From positions 17,842,565-17,906,564 of the forward strand of contig CAKAKS010000022.1 in NCBI GenBank assembly GCA_916700875.1: a stretch of 64,000 nt of DNA, read 5' to 3'. The notes under the pieces were generated by a model. That model worked only from the letters and a program-made list of their open reading frames with translations, had not been told where the DNA came from and did not search any database. Shown in pieces: positions 1 through 12,200 of the stretch. The position numbers and the translations under genes are program-made. The DNA comes from Sebastes aleutianus. Taxonomy: Eukaryota > Chordata > Actinopteri > Perciformes > Sebastidae. Position 1 is the stretch's first letter. Each line of letters opens with the position of its first letter.

Positions 1-269
1 ATGACCTCACAGACCATCTTCTTCCTCTCAACAATTACTTTTACCGAGGTGTTGATGTCAAGAAATTAGGAAAGCATTAAGGATAATCAATCTCCAAAGG
101 CAGAAACACCCCAGAAGTGTGAAATGAGTAGTACGACCAGTATCTAAAAACCCAATCAGATTTGCATATAAAAAAATAATACGTCCTTTTGGAATATGTG
201 CTAAAATGTAAGACCACTCACTGTGCTACGAGAAAAAACAGTATGAAGTTAAATGGGGGTTCGGTCCTC

Positions 270-3200
270 TCACTCAGACTTGATCATCATTCTGGTGGCC
301 TTCACGGAGTAAGGTGCAGGAGATTTCCAGGTATGCCAGTGGAGGCCTGACCCCCAACCGATGTGATTACCAGCTGGATGCCAGTCGCCGTGCAGACTGG
401 CAGATCCGCAGCTGCTGTACCACCAGCCGCCACCGTCTGAAGAGGCGCAATCCATTTGAGCAATGTCTCCAAAGATGCATGGGGAGCAGCCGTCACTGTC
501 GCGGTCGACGGTGCTGAAGCCAAAGCCATTCTGGTCAATGCCTGGATAGGCACCGCGGATGGCATCACCTTTGGACAAAGTTGGAAATCATTTAAGGAAG
601 TTTAGAATGCTTTAAAATGCTTTGTAACGCCCCTTGGCATTGGTGTCACGCCCCTTGGCATTGGCGTCACGCCCCTTGGCATTGGCGTCACGCCCCTTGG
701 CATTGGCATCACGCCCCTTGGCGTTGCCATCGCACCCTTTATGTTTGGCATCAAAACCACTATAGTTACTCTCGGTATCACTTTAGGTTTAGGCAACTAA
801 ACCCTTTAGTTTAGTTTAGGAATAAACTATATTGTTGGGCTTAAAACTACTACTTTTGTACAGTGAAAATGACACTGAACGTTGTGAACACGGGACACAA
901 ACGAACAGCTGATTGCAACGTTAAAGCGAAACTTAACGCACAGGACACAAACAGCAACATCTCCTGGATGAAAGCCTTGTGTTTGTTGGACCCATCCACC
1001 ACACCTCCCGCCCGCCCGGTGTGTGTCTTTTGCCTACGTTAGTGACATGTTTTTTATTGACGTTTGTGACGTATTTTTCGTACTTATGTTACATTGTTTC
1101 CATACGTATTGTACTTACCTTACGTACTTATTTTAAGGCCAACCATGACATTTTTCCTAAACCTAAGTGGTTTTGTTGCCCCCTGCTGGTACTGCACATT
1201 TATACACGTGGCAAAATGTGACAATGACATGCTGTCCTCTGGTGGACAGGCGGTCTATTACATGCTTTGGCGTGATATCGGATTGCAAGATGATGGCACC
1301 TTGAATTTGCCTCAATTAAAGTGTTTATCTGTGACATGCGAAAATGTAGTGTCACTGTAGCACAAGTACAGAGGAGTCATAAAGTCAGTGAGCCTATTCA
1401 GTAATGTCAGTTATACAGCTCTATCTGGCTTAAGTTTGCTATCATTAGCAAAGGTTAGCCACTATAAGCTACTGGTCATACCAGACCAAGTAAGGCTGTA
1501 GTAAAACCTCTGATTGCAATACATTGAGTTGCATTTTTTTCTTTTCATTTGAAAGAGGAAAACGTGTTATTTCATCTTTCAGTGTTTTCTCGCTTTAAAT
1601 CTGGCATGTGTAGCATTTAATGTGTAGATCAACACATCATTAATCTAGACACATTACAAATGAGACCATCCCTGGGTGCTTTACACAACAAAACAGGAAG
1701 AGGGTGCTGTTGTTTCACAGAAAACAGAGCTTAGACAGAGTTTGTGCTGAAAGCAGATGGTGGAGGAAGTGAAAGTCAAAGTTTAAATCACTTTTAGGGG
1801 GACTGAAGGAGCAAATATCTTCAAAGGGAAGCAACAAGTTGAAAATGTCATAACCATAACCTATAAAATCAGCTTTTAATGTGGACCCCATCAGAAGTAG
1901 TTTCCAAGGTAATAACATTAAACGTAAAACCTCCATCATTAGCCGTGTTTCCATTCACATATTTTTATTCGCATTAGAAAAGCTGTATGGAAACAGCAAA
2001 ATGTGGTAATCGACCTCAATTGCAAAGAAAAAGTTTTTACTCTCGCTTGAGGTGGTTTTTGTCTTTATAAATAAAGAGTTGATGCGCTAAATGGGATATG
2101 GAAACACTTTCGCCGAATAAATTTGGAGGTAGCGGACATTTAACAGCTGTTTCTGCTGTCAGCGTCTTCTCAGATATTCCCATAAAGTGCGAATGTTTGT
2201 CTTCATCTCCGGACAACATGGCCAATGCTAGCTGACCTGAAAGAACAATTAAAACTTGCCCAATTGAAACAAATTCCTGAAGACCTCTCCATTTTTCTCT
2301 TGTAGATGGTTAGATGACCAAGCCGACGTGTTTCGTTTCCGGTTCGCAACCTCTACTTCTTCTTCTACTCTGTTTACTGTTGGATTACAGCCATGCGTAA
2401 CCTATAGCGCCAACTTCTGACCAAGTTTATTCGCTCCAAACCAGTAATTTGCATTTCTTTTTTGGCGACATTTCAAAAGGTTGCTTAAAATTCGCTTGAC
2501 AATTGAATGGAAACACAACTGTTTTCTTGTGACTTCACAATTGTTTTTGATTTTCAAAACTATTCCAACCAGCATAACTGAAAAGTGAAATAAATGAGAT
2601 AAATGTGTGTCTCTAAAAAGCAAAGGGAAAAGAGGGACAATGAGAAAAACTATAAAGCAGCCGTTAGAAAAGCGTGCAGTACCTGCATTTCCGCTGTATT
2701 TCCCGACATGAAGTTTGAAAGCTGATTTTGCATTGCCTAATCTGAAGTTTCTGTATTCGGCGAAAGCATTGACATCTTTGTGGTCCCACAGGTCGACCCT
2801 CATGGTCCACTTCCTGGTCTTGTTCTTCGTCAGAGAGAAGACGTTCTTCAGGCCGAGCCAGTGGTCCTCTAAGGGGAATCAGCAGAGCACAAGGTAAGGA
2901 TTTAGGTTTTTCTGACATGTCTTTGCTTTGGGTTGTCGTTGCTGCAGGATGCAGGGATTTTAGGTCACCTGCAGGTAAATCAGGCAAGAATTCCGGGACA
3001 GCTGAAAGTGCAAGATTGCAGTTTCTGAAGTTCAGACAGTGCTTTCCTCCAGGAGTAGCTGGCACCACAGCCTGATTTGCATGTTTCTGTGTGGTAGAAA
3101 ATGTGCATATTGCCCTCACAGTGTCATCTAATGTGGTTTTAGAGCTGGATTGTGTCGGCCTACGACTCATCACTCCCTTGTCACAAAGCATGTGACAAGA

Positions 3201-5373
3201 GGGGCTGTTTCCTGCCAATGTCAACAAGGAATAATCTCTTTATTTTATTTAACTGAATCCCTAATCTTCTATATCCTGTAGGTTTTTTTGTATTTAAGAA
3301 AGACCTCTCTGGGATATTGACATTCACTGTGTGTTAAGTAAGGCGTTTCACGGTCATCACAAGTTCAATATAGCTTCACACCCCTCAATAAACAAAACTA
3401 GTTTTAAATTCTTTACTTACGGTTCAAGTTTCCAAAACCCTTTTTATATGCTTTCCATTTCCTGTTGAAGGAAACCGCTCCTCCACTGCGCTTCTGGAAC
3501 ACTGTCCAGCCTCCATCTTGCCGCATCTCACAGTAAACCTGAGGAGGTAGTGCAGTAAAACATATGTTAAGAAAACCAGGTGCCAGGCTTTTCACACACT
3601 ACCTAAAGACTGAGACGTTTTCTACCGAGCTTTGGACAACATGACATTATGAATTAGATAAACAAGTGACATGTATGCTCTATTTTTTGTGCTTTCCAAA
3701 ATCTGTCATGGCACTGTTTATTGATTTCAGCCATGCATATGATTTAAGTTAAAAAAAAAAGGACGCAACAGAACAGTACTACATTTTAAAGGGGACATAT
3801 CATGAGAAACTCACTTTTTCAGTGCATGGGCATATACATTTGGGTATCTAAGTTAAAAAAAAAGTATTCTCATACAACATTTTGTATGATATCTTATGAA
3901 AAAGTTATTCCTACTTTTCCTACGAATGTCCAGCAACACGTGTCAATCTCTGCTCGTTACATGCAACAGTCTTTTCAAAATAAACTTCTATCTGCACAGG
4001 AAACAACTTCCTGTTAAATCTCTCCCTGTTACATGCATACAGTCTTTTCAAAATAAACTTCCGTCTTCACGACAAACAACTTCCTTAGGTTTAAGCAAGA
4101 AAGCTACTTAGGTTTAGGAAAAGATCGACATGGTTAGGATTAGGCAACAAAACTACTTGGTTAGGTTTAAGCAAAAAAACGACTTAGTTAGGCTTAAGAA
4201 AAGATCGTGGTTTGGCTTAAAATAACCACGGAAGTGGCGTTACTTAAGTACGTAACTTACGTGACAAACCAGTCAACGTTGACTTCTGGTTTCACACGGG
4301 ACACGAACGTCGGTCTCTTGGGCGAAAGTTCTGCGTTTTTTTAACCCACCCATCCACCCTGACCTCCTCCCTATGCGGTGTTTGCTGCTATTTATATTTC
4401 CTGATTTCACATTTTCCACGTGATGGAAATCAATTCGTACATAATCCACGTAATCGTGAACCGGGAAGTATAAAGAGCAAGACTTTTGATCAGGAGACTG
4501 GTATTCATGCCCCGTTTGAAACCAGAAGTCAAAGTTGATTTATTTGTCACGTAACTTCCATACTTAAGTAACGCCACTTCCGGAGTTATTTTAACCCAAA
4601 TCACAATCTTTTCCTAAACCTAAAAAAGTAGTTTGTTGCCAACGCCTAACCAAGTAGATCTACTCCTAAACCTAAATAAGTAGTTTTATTTTGAAAAGAC
4701 AGAGGGTGAATACAGGTATATTCAGACAGACAGTATGAAAAAAATAATGTGTTTTTTTAACATTAAAGCAAGTTAACATGTTCTAGTAGAAACCCAAAAT
4801 ACAAGTATGAACCTGAAAATGAGCATGATATGTCCCCTTTAAGATTCAGTATTACAAGCAAGACTTAATTTGTACATTACATATCAGATTTAGGGTCTTT
4901 TATTATACCTTAAACGGTTTCTTGACACTGGGAGGCTGGATTACATAAACCCTGCTGGATGCTAGTGGCGAGAGAGCCTTAATCTGTGTGCAGTCTGTTC
5001 CTGAGGTTAGCATGACAGGAGAAAACCAACACGACCAACATCAAATCTGAATATATGGCACCTTGTACCTTCCATATTACATAAAATTGTAAGGAATTCA
5101 TCGTACCTTGAGAAGAAAGTTGTTCCTGGTGATTCTAGCAATATCACAGACACAACAGTTTTATAGTGAGACATTAAAATACAGTTTTAAAGCGAGACTT
5201 AAAAATACAGACATTGCAGCCAGAGCTGGAGAGGAGTTGTCCGAAACATATTAAAGAGAATAGAGGGGGGGAAACATTGGAGAGAGGAGGAGAGTTTTTA
5301 TTACCTCAGCCTGTTCCGTGCAGCTCAAAATAAATGCCAAGATGAGCACGCAATACCCAAGCAGACTCTTCAT
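270..5373 (-). CDS. Microfibril-associated glycoprotein 4-like protein (fibrinogen C-terminal domain)
   Basis: Six coding exons on the minus strand: 5373-5305, 5134-5107, 5000-4909, 3538-3421, 2868-2683 and 568-270, all with GT/AG borders and compatible phases, giving 792 nt (263 aa). Exon 1 encodes a hydrophobic signal peptide (MKSLLGYCVLILAFILSC). Exon 3 begins the fibrinogen-related domain with a DC..IK..SP.A start, exon 4 has YCEM..DGGWTVFQKR, exon 5 DHWLGL, and exon 6 the calcium-loop-like DRDSDGC and GGWWYSSC signatures. Length and exon order fit secreted MFAP4-type lectin or matrix proteins, which bind glycans or matrix components in known members. Exon 2 is a 28-nt microexon inferred because exon 1 (phase 0) cannot join exon 3 in frame without it. 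A 5' non-coding exon probably lies near 5572-5640, where a donor-like site is seen. The terminal exon has a broken inverted copy at 47.2 kb. It could equally be named a ficolin- or fibroleukin-like gene; the family is secure, the exact orthologue is not. Confidence 0.85.
627..728. repeat. 21-bp minisatellite, about five units
   Basis: Tandem units reading CCCCTTGGCATTGGCGTCAC plus G, with a few substitutions. It lies in the last intron of the MFAP4-like gene, just upstream of the terminal exon. Its mirror image lies at 47.04-47.14 kb, so the array predates the inverted duplication. The short reading frames it opens on both strands are a product of the 21-bp (7-codon) period. Confidence 0.9.
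3786..4842. mobile_element. TTAA-flanked MITE-like element with internal hairpin
   Basis: A 15-bp perfect terminal inverted repeat (AGGGGACATATCATG at 3790-3804; reverse complement at 4824-4838) is bordered on both sides by TTAA (3786-3789 and 4839-4842), the target duplication typical of piggyBac-type transposons. Inside, about 4.09-4.33 kb and 4.49-4.69 kb are imperfect inverted copies of each other, rich in TTAGG-TTTAGG motifs, and probably represent a nested fold-back element. No transposase is present. It sits in an intron of the MFAP4-like gene. A right-end relic of the same family is at about 14.02-14.16 kb. Confidence 0.75.
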
Positions 5374-6049
5374 TTTGACCTGAGTTTAAAAGTCACACAT
5401 CAGCCTTAATAGATAATATCTTTTAAAACATTTCACACAGAAATGTAATCTTTTAAACAACACTAAACAGTGATACTTCAATGAATAGTTGACTCACTTT
5501 CACAAGACTAAAGGGGAAAACACTACCGTTAACAGCCAATAACAATATAATCACTCTCTCTAACACTTACCCGTGTGTTGGATGAACCTTGTATGCCAGC
5601 TCAAATTCCTCAACAGCAGTTGTACCTTTTCCCACCAGCCGAACTACCACACCTCCTTCATGTTTACAATAAATGCCATCACTTCCTGTCGTGCAGACTG
5701 AGCAGGAGCAAAGTCTGAACAACAGACCCAGTCAGCTAACTTCCCCCTTTCTCCTCTGAAGTAACGTTTTCTTTTCTTACAAAAGTATGACACACAGCTT
5801 TCACAACTGTGACATTTAAACATTGCTGCGCTAAAATATGCCCAGCAGTGTTTACAGGCTCCTTTCTCGGACTTTTCCCATCTGGGTACACCTCTCAAGG
5901 CAAACAACATTACGAGGCAGACTCATAATAATACATGCTGTGTTGTTTAGGACTGAGAACATTGTGCATGCCAGGGCATGTACTCCCTGTTTCTTCGCAC
6001 CTGTGAAACAGCAGCGGATAGAATGGCTCCTTAAATCCACAGACTAATA

Positions 6050-6210
6050 AAATGACCACTTGCAATGAATTTTTGACATTCATGATCCCCAGAGGATGAA
6101 TGTCAAAAAGTAATTGCAATGAACTTTTGACATTCGTGATCCCCAGAGGATGAATGTTAAAAAGTAATTGCAATGCATTTTTGACATTCACGATCCCCAG
6201 AGGATGAAGA
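6050..6210. repeat. About 60-bp tandem repeat, three units
   Basis: Three consecutive copies of a unit containing TTTTTGACATTC, GATCCCCAGAGGATGAA and GTAATTGCAATG. About two units are present inverted at 45.96-46.03 kb, so copy number differs between the arms of the outer inverted duplication. Confidence 0.8.
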
Positions 6211-6584
6211 AGGCTAAATAACGCTACAAAGTTACACTAAATTTTGGTGAGGAAAAACAAGCATTGTCATTTTCAAAGGGGCCCCTTGACCTCTCACCTC
6301 AAGATATGTGAATGAAAACGGGTTCTATGGGTACCCACGAGTCTCCCCTTTACAGACATGCCCACTTTATGATAATCACATGCAGTTTGAGGCAAGTCAT
6401 AGTCAAGTCAGCACACTGGCACACTGACAGCTGTTGTTGCCTGTTGAGTTTGCCAATTTATGATTTGAGCATATTTTTGATGTTAACTGCAGTACATGTG
6501 AAGGTTTCTGGACAATATGTGTCATTATTTTGTGCTGTTAATTGATACACAAAATCCCAAATAAAGTAGGAGGGGTAAGAAGTC

Positions 6585-6960
6585 ATGGAAAAATTCAGAA
6601 GAGAACAGGTTATTGTCAGCAGACTAAGAATTGGGCACTGCCAATTGAACAGCTCACTGCATATTATTGGAATACACCCCTACACATCCCTACACTGTAG
6701 GGAGTGTCAGGTCATGGAGACAGCTGAACATGTACTTACTTCATGCACAAAATATGGGTTAAATAGACGGAGTATGTTAGCAAGTTTGCAGAGGTTGGCA
6801 CCAGTGGAGAATAGGGTGGAGGATTTGCTTGGATGTGGGGACGCGATGGAGGGGAGAAAGGGGATTTTTAGGTTTCTGATCAACACTGGGTTAATTAAGA
6901 GACTGTAGTAGAGTAGAGTAGGGGTAGTGGACGGATAAAACCAGAAGGAGGCAGCAATGC
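6585..6960 (+). mobile_element. 3' end of a non-LTR retrotransposon
   Basis: The frame 6585-6908 encodes a peptide with the pattern VSRLRIGHC....CRECQ..ETAEHVLTSC, the C-terminal cysteine/histidine region that follows reverse transcriptase in several LINE clades. No RT core is present, so it is a 5'-truncated copy. It lies just upstream of the collapsed NXPE copy and has replaced whatever promoter that copy had. Confidence 0.65.
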
Positions 6961-7263
6961 AACACAAAGGATGCCAGCTGCTGTAAAACCCCAAAGAAGA
7001 AGAAGATGTGCTGCTGGAGTTTTACCTCTTAGTAGAAGTAGGTAAAGTTGTGCTGATACTTCCTACTCTGCTTCTGTAATGATTGAAAGTTGGACATGTC
7101 ACACTATTTTTATAGAGAGGATTTCATGATCAAGTTTTAACAAGTAATATTTTTTTTAGCACAACAAGGTGTCAGTTACCCCTTTTGTTTTTATTTCTTA
7201 ATCCAGTACCAGAGGAAGTAGTCACAGTATGCTGCAGCCAGAGATGAAGACTAATCACTGATC

Positions 7264-7906
7264 ATGAAGGCCACAGCTTGTATAACAAGGGAGTACGGCT
7301 CCATCTTCCTCTTTCTGGCTGTCTCTGTCTTGATCTTTGTGCTACGTAACAAGAACATTCTGGAGGTAAGAACTTGTGAGACTGTTTTGAAGGGTGGACC
7401 CTGTTTGAAATGTTTATTATAAGGATATTTGTTTTGAAGTGTGTGTTTCAATGTGGCTCAGGATACAAAGTTATGGAGTCAGATCAGTCTCAATATTAAT
7501 GAATGCACACAGAAGGATTCACAAATGTATTTTTCTGATTTTTAGATAAATTACTCCCTCCACAAAAATATTTTTCACTTACCCCATGGAGATCTACATC
7601 CGGAGGCTGCAGAGCATCCGCAGGGCGGTGGTGCGGCTGCTGGACAGGGCTCCAGGAACGCTGGTCGTCATCCGGATCGGGAACCCCAAAGGTTCATCGC
7701 TTTTTCAGACCAACAGCGACTGGTTTTCGCTGCAGTGTAACAAGGTGCTCAGAGCCGTGTTCAAAGGACTGAAAGTTCATCTGATCGATGCCTGGGAGAT
7801 GGTTCTGGCCCACCACCTGCCGCACAACCTCCACCCACAACGTCCCATTATTAAGAATATGATTGACGTTCTCTTGTCCAACATATGTCCTCAAAAGGGC
7901 GGTTAG
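7264..7906 (+). pseudogene. Collapsed NXPE family copy (first exon fused to 3' half of last exon)
   Basis: 7264-7365 encodes the 34-residue N-terminus shared with the three intact NXPE genes (MKATACITREYGSIFLFLAV..., a signal-anchor helix) and ends at a usable donor GTAAGA. Exons 2-5 and the start of exon 6 are missing. Homology resumes at about 7585 in the middle of the last exon and stays open to a TAG at 7904-7906. The retained part has the DAWEM...AHH segment but lacks the cysteine-rich region and the GDS motif of exon 5. Intron 1 breaks off after the sequence that ends the 44.94-kb relic, so a deletion of the gene middle is the simplest explanation. An ATTAAA poly(A) signal follows the stop. 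A functional product seems unlikely. Confidence 0.85.
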
Positions 7907-7909
7907 AAG

Positions 7910-9224
7910 TTTGTTTAGGGGGGGGGGAGTGGGGGATTAAAGCACACGCTGAGTTTACATGTCTCTATACTGGCAGTTTATGCAATTGAAATGAATAAAT
8001 ATTAAATTAATGACTTAACAACCCCACTGCTATACATTTGATTTAAACGTTGCACGGGAATTTGTGACATCACCTTTTTCTAATTAGGCCCTGGCCACTT
8101 CAAACCAGTGAGGAAAGCAAAAATAAAACACGTATTCAGATATCCTCATGTTTAAAAAACACAAAACACTGTTCCAAGTTTGGCAAGAAACTGATGTTTC
8201 CAGGTCCTTTAAGATACTGAGCTAATGCCTCGTATGTATAACATTTAATTAACACACTTTATGACAAACAATGCGTAATCTTTTATTTCAAAATTTGAGA
8301 AACAAAATACCAACAATCATTCTATTTATTCTATATAAAGTAGCTTTAAGAAACTAATAATTTTGCTCATATTTGATTATTAATATTTTGACCTTTTAAG
8401 TCCACTATCTGTAAATAATTGATGTCAGTGTGTTCCTGTGTTTCAGACCCAGACAGGTCATTGTGTGACTGGACATCTGAGCCGTCATACTTCATCAGCA
8501 AATTCATCGACTACTTTAGCAAAACCTTCTCACTCCCAACTCGTCAAATACGAGGCTTGGTCAGTGGCCCTACGCTTCAAACTTATTACAATTACAAATT
8601 GTATGACTCCGTTCAACCTTGACAAGGCAGCGCAGACCAGATCCACTCCTTCCGTTCTTACCTTTCACAATAAAAGCCGTAGACGTATAACATTCGCAGG
8701 CGAGTATTTCACCTTTTTGTGTTGTTTATTCCTCATGCCCCTGATGTGTTAAGGCCTACGTCAGCTGCTCTGACTGTCTGATAATGATGTGGGTGGGTTT
8801 ACATTGGAGTTAGTTGACAGCGTCTGTATCAGACGCCGAGGGCCGCTGTGATCAAGCTGCGGTATTTGACAAATTGGGAGTGAGAACGGGTTGCAACGTA
8901 GGGGTGACCAATCTGTCAAATTTGGACAAATTGAGCTTTAGCAAAACTGTCTATATATTATGCATCAACAGCTCTAAACGCTGCAATAAAAGCATCATGA
9001 TCACACAAACATTGATCTATGATTATACTGATGAACACTGGAACACTCTGAGTTACATGACATCCTCCTTTCAGGAAGAAGGAAAGAAAGTCTGAGGTGG
9101 AACTGGAGAACAGCAAGAGTAGCAACAGCAACAGTACTGACACATTTTGTTTGCTCTGAAAACTGAAGCCTATAGTGGTCCACCGGTGGAAACAGACCTC
9201 TCTCCTTCACCTGTCTGTGAGCCT
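7910..9224. other. Intergenic region and selenoo 3' UTR
   Basis: No coding gene is supported between the collapsed NXPE copy and the selenoo stop codon. On the minus strand the selenoo 3' UTR should extend from 9224 to near an AATAAA at 8725-8730 (plus-strand TTTATT), about 500 nt. A functional selenoprotein mRNA needs a SECIS hairpin here. I inspected this interval and could not define a convincing one by eye. Confidence 0.5.
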
Positions 9225-12200
9225 CTACGATGATCAGGTGATGCAAATCCTCTGTGCCCAGGCGGGAGGTTTCCTGTTATAGGAGAGTTCCCTCCCATTC
9301 AGCTCCTTTTCATCACATGCATAAGGTCCATCCAAAGGCTCCAACCCAAATGCATCAGAATATGGTTTCTCCAGAACTTTGAGGATTGTGTTGACCTGCA
9401 GGACAAGGTACAGGTAGGATGACTTCTATTGATCCAAAGGATTTAAATTGCATTAAATCATCATCAAAAACAAACAACATTGCTCTTCACAAACTCCACT
9501 GAGACAACTCAGTCCATTAAAGGTGCAGTTAACTTTTATAAAAAATAACTTTTTATCATATTTGCTCAAACTGTCACTATATCCTGACAGTATTACATGA
9601 GGCAGATAATCTCTGAAAGAGTCCTGACCTCGGAGAAGTCTCCCTTTTCTGCAGCCTGAATTGCATTCTGGGCGATGTAGTTGCGTAGGACGACATGGGG
9701 GTTGGTGCTGTTCATCACAATGAGCCTCTCCTTTTTGATGAGAGACAAGTCACTTGTGCCGTCAGACTCCTTGGCTAAACGCCTCCTGGTATTTCAGCAC
9801 AAGAGAAAATGGGGAAATGTATTTATCCGTTATGGAAATCTAATATATGATTTATAAAAACAATAAACAGGGTTGAAAAGAAAACAAATTACCAGCAGAG
9901 ACAATGTTTAAAGCAGCAATTATTTTTGTTTTCCCCTTTTTCTTCTTACCTGTATCGGCTAACCCAGCGAATCCAGTCATCGCGCTGCTTTTTCTTAAGC
10001 TCATTCTGATCCGTCTCCAGCAGCTCCTTTAGCCGTCCCATCTGTTCCAACTGCTGGGACACAGCTGGTTGGTCTGCCACCATCCCAAACATGACCGGGT
10101 TGGTTTGTGCCATGGACAGAATCATCGCCAATTCACTAGAACGGGAGAAGAGGTAAGTGACCACAAATCGAGCTCTAGTCCTACATGATGTTCCACGTAC
10201 ACCTGCTACTGTCTCAACATAAATCCTACCGAAACACACATTTAACTTACATATTGTCTTGGTAAGCTTTTCCCCCAAAATGCTTGCATGTAAAAGGAAA
10301 AACAAATTAGAGGACGAGAGAGATTCAGTCATTTGAAAGCAGTGCTCTGCTCAGCTATAGGATAAATACACATTCATTAGGAGTATATGGTGGGGCAGCT
10401 AGAGACTATGGCCCAATTTAAATTTGGTCCTTACACCCTCCCACTCCATGACGGAGTGAACTCCATTTGTAGTAACGCTCGCAGCTCAATGAAGCACCCT
10501 TCTTTAAGGTGTAGGGTAATAAATACAGCAGCCACTTAAAGACAAACTTCCCACTCCCAGGCAAGGAAATAAATATCAGAATCAGAAATACTTTATTGAT
10601 CCCCGGGGAGGAAATAGAGTTACATTTTACTACGAATCTAAAACAGAAATATATATATATATACACTCCATTATTTCGCTGCTGTTACAATGCTAATTGG
10701 CATTGTATTTTACATGGTTGGAAAGCCTGTTTATTTACCTTCACAATGATGTCCAACTTGTAAGGATCATGCATTTGTGGGATGAGCAGCACAGCTGATT
10801 ATGTGGGTAGCGCCCAAGTAAAATTTGTCAAAATTCTCTGCCAATGTGTGATTAATTTGTGATTGATCACGATTAACTCTGGACAATTAGGCGATTAATT
10901 GTGATTGAATATTTTAATCGAATGACAGCCCTAAGAAATAAGAAATATGTATAAAAACAGTGCAAATAATAATGCTGATCTATCATTAATTATGAAAAAA
11001 TGCAAGAATAGTATAAATAAATATGAATATTAGTTTAAATGTACTGTATAAATAAATGCAGTTTTAATGCCAGAGTAAACCAGATTATTGCAAATCTGAA
11101 TTAATGCACTAAATTATTGCACTGTTAAATCAGTATTGCACAGTTGAATATATAATAAATTATGGGGTTATAGCTGCTGATAGGGGTAAAAAATAAGAAA
11201 TATATATAAGTGGGTAGGGAGAGGGTGTAGGGGATGGTTTGGAATTGGGCCTATATGTTCCCTCTTGTTATACAGTAGCTGCTTTGTGAAGGAACACACT
11301 TGTATCCACCATACACTCCCTCACCGGTCCTCCATAGTTGGCTTATTAGCCACCTTTAGCTCCTCAATAGAGGCACACTGCTCTAGGATGAGGTCCACTA
11401 CTGGCCCCACTGTGGCCCTCTCACTGTCGCCCTCCTCTGGCCAGGGGACGCGGCTCAGCAGGCGGAAGGTGTTGGTGAAATCTGCACCTGGAAGCACATG
11501 ATGTTATGACAAGACTGCAAGCATATCACATTTTCATAGATTATAGTCACTCAACATTACCAAAATGTCAACATTAATCTTTCTAATTTTCTGTCTTTGT
11601 ACCAGTGTTGTGCATGACACGCAGTAGGTCTGATATGATCTCGCTGTCCTCTGCCTCTTCTTTTCTCACAAAGCCCAGCTTTTTCCTCATGATGCTCAGG
11701 TAGAAGGCTTCGTATGTGGCTGCGAATTCATCCAGGACAGCCCCCGCCTCGGCTGCATCCAGCTCAGAGCCCAGCGCCTCCGCCAGGCGAGCCAGATTCC
11801 AGCGGCACACAGATGGTTGGGCCTGGTATGAGTAGCGCCCTCTTCTGTCCGAGGTGTTGCAGACGAAATCTGGATCGAATCTGACACACAGGTGGGGGGA
11901 GTTTTCATATAGAATATGATATGAGTTATTATAAAAAAATCTTATATTGTATAATTATTATATTGTAGTTACTGTATGTCAAAACAGATTGTAATCAGAC
12001 TTTTAGAACCATTTTACTGAGGCAAAGCTGAAAATGTTTTTTGAGAAGTGGTGTACATCATCTGAAAGCTGGGAACCTGAAGATCAATTTGAGATGCAGC
12101 TCAGCACTGTGTCAAGTTATTCTAGTCAATAATAAGAAATAAAAATGAATTAATAAATTGTGAAAGTGTATAAGAACTAAGAACATTATAATAGAAGTAT

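Larger units (their letters stand above)
258..7560. repeat. Left arm of the outer inverted duplication (partner 44.94-47.48 kb)
   Basis: Segments of this interval recur reverse-complemented at 44.94-47.48 kb in mirrored order: the MFAP4-like terminal exon and 21-bp minisatellite, 0.85-0.96 kb, 1.56-2.26 kb, 6.04-6.20 kb, and the NXPE first exon with its intron up to about 7.56 kb. The homology ends a few bases past the MFAP4-like stop codon near 258. The right arm lacks about 0.96-1.55 kb and 2.26-6.04 kb of this arm. Non-coding stretches here (0.8-2.6 kb intron; 5.6-6.6 kb intergenic) hold no other gene that I can support. Confidence 0.8.

Noticed and set aside
617..814. Open frames of about 65 codons on both strands, and mirror copies at 46.95-47.16 kb
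   Set aside because: They arise from a 21-bp minisatellite with a seven-codon period; no splice or family evidence.
1094..1360. 88-codon plus-strand frame in an intron of the MFAP4-like gene
   Set aside because: No homology pattern; the region is non-coding and partly deleted from the mirrored arm.
8940..9020. Candidate SECIS around ATGATGC...TGATGCAT on the minus strand
   Set aside because: The spacing between the two core motifs is too short and the arms do not pair, so it does not meet SECIS rules.
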